A stretch of 38,186 bases of DNA from Lysobacteraceae bacterium NML07-0707 (lineage in GTDB: Bacteria; Pseudomonadota; Gammaproteobacteria; Xanthomonadales; Xanthomonadaceae): contig NWQT01000035.1 of NCBI GenBank assembly GCA_002798295.1, forward strand, positions 1 to 38,186, in the 5' to 3' direction. The notes under the pieces are model-generated. The model saw only the letters and a list, made by a program, of their open reading frames with translations, searched no databases and was not told where the DNA came from. The translations under genes and the position numbers were made by a program. Positions within the stretch are counted from its first letter, which is position 1, and each line of letters starts with the position of its first letter. Of the stretch, positions 34,261-38,186 are shown in pieces.

Positions 34261-34623
34261 TCAAATCAATTTGGCAAGCGCTTCGGCTGCACGCTTGATA
34301 TCCAGGAACAACAGGCCGAGCTTGGCATTTTGGCGAGCCAGCACGATCAGCACGGCTTCATTGCCTGCCGCACTCATGATGACGTAGCCCTTGTCGCCCT
34401 GGATCAAGACCCGCTCCAGAGAGCCGCGCGCCAGTTCCTGGGCAGCGCGCTCGCCCAGCGACAAAAGCGCAGCCGACATCGCACCAACCCGATCTTCGTC
34501 CATATCATGCGGCAGTGACGAGGCAATCATCAGGCCATCGGTCGATGTCAATGCAGAAGCCTCGATATCCGCAGAAGATCCGGTCAGGTCTTCCAGCAAC
34601 CGTTGAAACATATCAGTACGCAT
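34261..34623 (-). CDS. Roadblock/LC7-domain protein (MglB-like)
   Basis: 120 residues that are almost entirely a roadblock/LC7 domain. The pattern SADIEASALTSTDGLMIASS, then AALLSLGERAAQELARGSLE and VLIQGDKGYVIMSAAGNEAV with AKLGLLFLDIKRAAEAL is typical. In MglB, proteins of this fold regulate small Ras-like GTPases; others serve as scaffolds. No Ras-like GTPase gene is in the window. GGGGAG 6 nt upstream fixes the ATG at 34623. It is the first gene of the five-gene operon, and its stop overlaps the possible start of the PAS gene. Confidence 0.87.
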   Translation of the reverse strand: MRTDMFQRLLEDLTGSSADIEASALTSTDGLMIASSLPHDMDEDRVGAMSAALLSLGERAAQELARGSLERVLIQGDKGYVIMSAAGNEAVLIVLARQNAKLGLLFLDIKRAAEALAKLI

Positions 34624-34800
34624 GTGTATCTCCCCAGACAGTATTGAGCGTATATCAAAGTCGCCAGCAGGAGCCGCTTGCGCCAGCCCCATGCGATGTA
34701 TTGTCCATGGTCAAGCCAGCAAAGCAGCGCTTATGGCTGGGCGAAACCACATCAAGCCTAGGATAGACCTGTAGGCGAAAGTTCGCAAAGCGCCAAGGCA

Positions 34801-34825
34801 AAAAGCTGGATAAATTCCAGCTTTT
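34801..34825 (-). terminator. Rho-independent terminator after lysS
   Basis: Perfect 10-bp stem AAAAGCTGGA / TCCAGCTTTT with a 5-nt loop, followed on the minus strand by a T run (CTTTTTGCC). A second hairpin, GTTGCGCC / GGCGCAAC (34856-34878), lies between it and the lysS stop. The remaining 177 bp to the roadblock gene should hold that operon's promoter; I see no convincing consensus there. Confidence 0.8.
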
Positions 34826-34891
34826 ACCATTATTTCAGGGGTCAAAGGCACGAGCGTTGCGCCGATATGCGGCGCAACAAGGCAGCGGCAA

Positions 34892-36400
34892 TCAGTCCGC
34901 CTGCGGGCGCATATAGGGGAACAGCAGCACATCGCGGATGGAGTCCGAGCCGGTCAGCAGCATCACCAAGCGGTCGATGCCAATGCCCAGCCCGCCGGTC
35001 GGCGGCAAGCCGACTTCCAGCGCGCGGATATAGTCGGCGTCAAAGTGCATCGCCTCATCATCGCCGGACTCTTTGGCGGCCACTTGCGCCTGGAAGCGCG
35101 CGGCCTGATCTTCGGCATCGTTGAGCTCGGAAAAGCCGTTGGCGATCTCCTTGCCGCCGATGAACAACTCGAAGCGGTCGGTGATGCCAGGCTCGGTGTC
35201 AGACTCGCGTGCCAGCGGCGAGACTTCCACCGGGTAATGGGTGATGAAAGTCGGCTGGGTTAAGCCGCCCTCCACGGTTTTTTCAAAGATTTCCAGCAGC
35301 AGTTTGCCCCAGCCGTAGCCGGGCTTGACCGGAATCTTCAAGCGCGCGCAATGCGCCGCCAGCGCCTCACGGTCGCGGCAGTCGGCCTCGGAAATTTCCG
35401 GGTTCAATTCGCGCACGGCCTCGTCCATGCGCCAGCGACGGAAGGGCTGGCCAAGGTCGATGGCATTGCCATCCCACACCACCTGCGTCTGGCCAATGGC
35501 CTCTTGCGCCGCATGGCGAATCAGCGCCTCGGCCAAGTCCATGATTTCGTTGTAGCTGGCATAGGCCTCGTACAACTCCAGCATGGTGAATTCGGGATTG
35601 TGGCGGGTGGACACGCCCTCGTTGCGGAAATTGCGGTTGATTTCATACACCCGATCAAAGCCGCCCACCACCAGGCGCTTCAGATACAGCTCCGGTGCCA
35701 CGCGCAGGAACAAATCCAAATCCAGCGCATTGTGATGGGTGACGAAGGGGCGCGCCGTGGCACCACCGGCGATGTAATGCATCATCGGCGTTTCCACTTC
35801 CAGAAAGCGTCGTGCATCCAGCCAGCGGCGAATGCTGGAAATGATGCGCGAGCGCGCCATGAACACTTCACGCGCTTCCGGGTTGACAATCAAATCCACA
35901 TAACGCTGCCGATAGCGCTGTTCGACATCGGCCAGACCATGCCATTTATCCGGCAACGGGCGCAGCGACTTGGTCAAAAGCCGCAGGGCATCCACCTTGA
36001 CCGACAGCTCGCCGGTCTTGGTGCGCATCAGCGTGCCTTCGGCGGCGATGATGTCGCCCACATCCCAGCCCTTGAACGCCTGATACACCTCGCCGAGCGT
36101 GGTGGATTGCAGGAACAGCTGAATATCGCCGCTGCCATCGCGCAACCGCGCGAAGGCCGCCTTGCCCATGATGCGCTTGGCGAGCATCCGCCCGGCGATT
36201 TTCACCCGGCGGCCAGTGGTTTCCAGCGCCTCGCCCGTCCATTTTTCGGCATCGGCATACTCGGCCTGCAACGCCCCGGCCTCATCGCTGCGGCGGAAAT
36301 CATTGGGAAAGGCAATGCCGCTTTCGCGTATCGCCGCCAGCTTGTTGCGGCGCTCGGCAATCAGGCTGTTTTCGTCTTGTTGGACAGGGGTGTCGTTCAT
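34892..36400 (-). CDS. lysS: Lysine--tRNA ligase, class II
   Basis: Class IIb synthetase charging tRNA-Lys, 502 aa, normal length. The N-terminal OB-fold (about residues 60-150) begins [20 protein letters not shown]. The catalytic motifs are [20 protein letters not shown] (motif 2) and [20 protein letters not shown] (motif 3), with the C-terminus [11 protein letters not shown]. It begins [20 protein letters not shown]. It follows prfB by 50 bp on the same strand, the same prfB-lysS pairing as in E. coli. It is closed by two hairpins downstream. Confidence 0.97.
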   Translation of the reverse strand: MNDTPVQQDENSLIAERRNKLAAIRESGIAFPNDFRRSDEAGALQAEYADAEKWTGEALETTGRRVKIAGRMLAKRIMGKAAFARLRDGSGDIQLFLQSTTLGEVYQAFKGWDVGDIIAAEGTLMRTKTGELSVKVDALRLLTKSLRPLPDKWHGLADVEQRYRQRYVDLIVNPEAREVFMARSRIISSIRRWLDARRFLEVETPMMHYIAGGATARPFVTHHNALDLDLFLRVAPELYLKRLVVGGFDRVYEINRNFRNEGVSTRHNPEFTMLELYEAYASYNEIMDLAEALIRHAAQEAIGQTQVVWDGNAIDLGQPFRRWRMDEAVRELNPEISEADCRDREALAAHCARLKIPVKPGYGWGKLLLEIFEKTVEGGLTQPTFITHYPVEVSPLARESDTEPGITDRFELFIGGKEIANGFSELNDAEDQAARFQAQVAAKESGDDEAMHFDADYIRALEVGLPPTGGLGIGIDRLVMLLTGSDSIRDVLLFPYMRPQAD

Positions 36401-36450
36401 ATGGGTTTTATCAAAAAAGATGCGGGTGCCTGACGCACCCGCGTAAAAAG

Positions 36451-37579
36451 TCAGGCCATATCGGCGCGCTTGGCGCCGGCATCCAGGCCGGATTTCAAAC
36501 TGGCTTCAACAAATTCATCGAGATCGCCATCGAGCACTTTCTGGGTATCGCTGCGCTCAACGCCGGTACGCAAGTCCTTGATGCGCGACTGATCCAGCAC
36601 ATAGTTGCGAATCTGGTTGCCCCAGCCGATATCGGACTTACCCGCTTCCACCGCATCGCGCTCGGCATTGCGTTTTTGCATTTCCAGTTCGTAGAGCTTG
36701 GCGGCCAGCATTTTCATCGCGGTATCGCGGTTCTGGTGCTGGCTGCGGCCATTCTGGCAGGCCACCACGATGCCGGTCGGCACATGGGTAATGCGCACGG
36801 CAGATTCGGTCTTGTTGACGTGCTGGCCACCGGCGCCACTGGAACGATAGACATCGGTCTTGAGGTCGGCCGGATTGATTTCGATGTCGATATTGTCATC
36901 GACTTCCGGCGAGACAAACACGCTGGTGAAGCTGGTATGGCGGCGGTTGTCGGAGTCGAACGGCGATTTGCGCACCAGGCGGTGCACGCCGGTTTCGGTC
37001 TTCAGCCAGCCATAGGCGTACTCGCCCTCCACCCGGAAGGTGGCGGACTTGATGCCGGCCACATCGCCACCCGAAGCTTCCATCAGCTCGACCTTCCAGC
37101 CATGCGATTCGGCCCAGCGCAGATACATGCGCAGCAGCATTTCCGCCCAGTCCTGTGCCTCGGTGCCGCCAGCACCGGCCTGGATATCGACAAAGGCGTT
37201 GGTGTTGTCCATCTTGCCGGAGAACATGCGCTGGAATTCCAGCGCGGCCACGTCTTTTTCAAAACGGTCAACATCGGCCACCACAGCAAGCGCGGTGTCC
37301 TCATCGTCTTCCATTTCGGCCAGCTCAAGCAGTTCGGTCGCGCCGTTCAGGCCGTCGGTCAGATTGCGGATGCCGTTGACGTTCTTGTCCAGCGATGCAC
37401 GTTCACGCCCCAGTGCCTGGGCTTGCTCGGGATTGTTCCAGATGTCCGGGTTTTCCAGCTCCCGCTCGACTTCTTCAAGACGCTCACGTTTGGCGTCGTA
37501 GTCAAAGAAACCCCCGGAGCGCATCCAGCCGGCCAATCAGGTCGGCGATGCGTGCTCGGATCGGATTGAGTTCGATCAT
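36451..37579 (-). CDS. prfB: Peptide chain release factor 2, with programmed +1 frameshift
   Basis: RF2 ends translation at UGA and UAA. The gene starts at the ATG at 37579 ([20 protein letters not shown]). It meets an in-frame TGA as codon 26 (37504-37502) and continues in the +1 frame from 37503 ([15 protein letters not shown]). Skipping T37504 gives a 375-residue protein. The stop-codon recognition motif SPF ([13 protein letters not shown]) and the catalytic GGQ ([14 protein letters not shown]) are both present. It is followed by lysS after 50 bp. The 106 bp upstream are cut short by an IS3-type element, so the usual upstream neighbour is missing. Confidence 0.96.
37501..37516 (-). promoter_or_regulatory. 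prfB +1 frameshift signal
   Basis: The minus strand reads CGGGGGTTTCTTTGAC. This has a Shine-Dalgarno-like GGGGG three bases before CTT-TGA-C, the classic RF2 autoregulatory site. When RF2 is scarce, the ribosome slips +1 on CTT and reads GAC. Confidence 0.93.
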
Positions 37580-37685
37580 GGCAATTCAAGATAAATGAGA
37601 GCCGGGTATTCTATAAGGAAAGTGGCCTGGACATTAGCGTTGACCTACTCTCTGAGCCGTAGCAATGGAACCTGACAAATTGTAA

Positions 37686-38186
37686 TGACCCACCCCTTTC
37701 TGCCCAGGTCAGGCTGCTAAAGCATACGCTTCAGCGGGTGTTTTCATGCCGAGCGCCTGATGTGGGCGTCGGTGGTTGTAGAACTGGATCCAGTCGCCCA
37801 GCACACGCATGGCATGCTGCTGGCTCTCAAAGCGATGACGGTGTACGCATTGCTCCTTGAGGGTGCGGATGAGGCGTTCCACCATGCCGTTTTGCTGCGG
37901 GCAATGCGGGGTGATGAATTCCTGTTGCAGTCCGTAGCTGCGAACCAGCCGCGTGTAATCGCGGCTGGTAAACACCAGGCCGTTGTCCGAACGCAGCAGG
38001 AACGGCTCAGGCACACGCCCGAGCGTGCCATAGCGGGCAATCAGCGCCTGCTCCAATGCCGCCACCGCGGTACTGGCCTTGCCGCTGCGTGAGAGATGCC
38101 AGCCCAGCCATTGCCGGGTATGGCAATCGATAACAAGTGCCAACGTCAGCCAGCCATCACGTCCTCCCCATACCCGGCACAGGTCG
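37686..38186 (-). mobile_element. IS3-family element, one end only
   Basis: It holds the 3' part of an OrfB transposase and runs off the window. The likely terminal repeat starts TGACCCACCCC at 37686, beginning with TG as IS3 ends do; the exact end is inferred. It belongs to a different IS3 subgroup from the elements at 1-434 and 12451, since the OrfB ending is different. Confidence 0.7.
37709..38185 (-). CDS. IS3-family OrfB transposase, 3' part
   Basis: The open frame enters from the window edge at DLCRVWGGRDGWLTLALVID, whose first residue is probably the first catalytic aspartate. The second is in LLRSDNGLVFTSRDY and the glutamate in NGMVERLIRTLKEQC. It ends RRPHQALGMKTPAEAYALAA, a complete C-terminus. 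No stop or frameshift is seen in these 158 codons, so the copy may be functional. The N-terminal half and OrfA are outside the window. It lies upstream of prfB and points in the same direction as prfB. Confidence 0.88.
   Translation of the reverse strand, partial: DLCRVWGGRDGWLTLALVIDCHTRQWLGWHLSRSGKASTAVAALEQALIARYGTLGRVPEPFLLRSDNGLVFTSRDYTRLVRSYGLQQEFITPHCPQQNGMVERLIRTLKEQCVHRHRFESQQHAMRVLGDWIQFYNHRRPHQALGMKTPAEAYALAA

Noticed and set aside
34624-34800. Sigma-54 or flagellar-type promoter for the roadblock operon
   Set aside because: TGGCGC and similar hexamers occur, but no partner element at the right spacing was found.
35351-36433. 360-codon plus-strand open frame opposite lysS
   Set aside because: Antisense shadow of lysS; no motifs.

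Overview
The window is bacterial chromosome, most likely from a gammaproteobacterium of the Xanthomonadales/Lysobacterales type. This rests on the gene complement: yajC-secD-secF, a long-tailed dksA, an asnS and A-type Fe-S carrier neighbourhood, a kynurenine-pathway operon, acnB, and lysS-prfB. It is an inference from gene content and was not tested by any search. Coding density is high and many neighbours overlap by 1-11 nt. No tRNA, rRNA, CRISPR array, prophage or origin was recognised.

Layout. 1-434 is the broken right end of an IS3-family (IS150-group) element. 471-3733 is yajC-secD-secF on the minus strand. dksA (minus, GTG start) and yidD (plus) diverge near 4.6 kb. yidD overlaps a class I-type dihydroorotase gene, which overlaps a small lipoprotein gene. 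6715-7715 is an IS481-family element with one frameshift. It sits just behind a pair of small unknown genes (7728-8371, minus). asnS (minus) diverges from a secreted DUF2891 protein (plus), which is followed by an IscA/SufA-type Fe-S carrier.

11430-12967 holds no intact gene. It is a stack of decayed insertion-sequence pieces from at least three, probably five, families. Just after it a six-gene plus-strand operon starts: beta-carbonic anhydrase, 3-hydroxyanthranilate dioxygenase, kynureninase, kynurenine monooxygenase, exonuclease I and a DUF2461 protein. A cytosolic 5'-nucleotidase gene converges on it with overlapping stop codons. Next, on the minus strand, come a tiny membrane protein, tRNA hydroxylase trhO, a secreted M17 aminopeptidase, and an iron-uptake pair (esterase-like hydrolase plus TonB-dependent receptor) with a Fur-box-like site upstream. 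acnB follows, with a vapBC toxin-antitoxin pair directly upstream on the same strand. fadD and a small membrane protein lie on the plus strand.

31677-34623 is the most unusual part. It is a compact five-gene minus-strand operon encoding a roadblock/LC7 protein, an Aer-like PAS protein, a PhnD-like ligand-binding protein with no signal peptide, and two proteins I do not recognise. It looks like an uncharacterised cytoplasmic sensing module. The window closes with lysS, prfB (with its programmed +1 frameshift), and an IS3-family transposase running off the right edge.

The housekeeping genes look intact. Variation is concentrated in the IS scars, the TA pair next to acnB, and the roadblock/PAS/PhnD-like operon.
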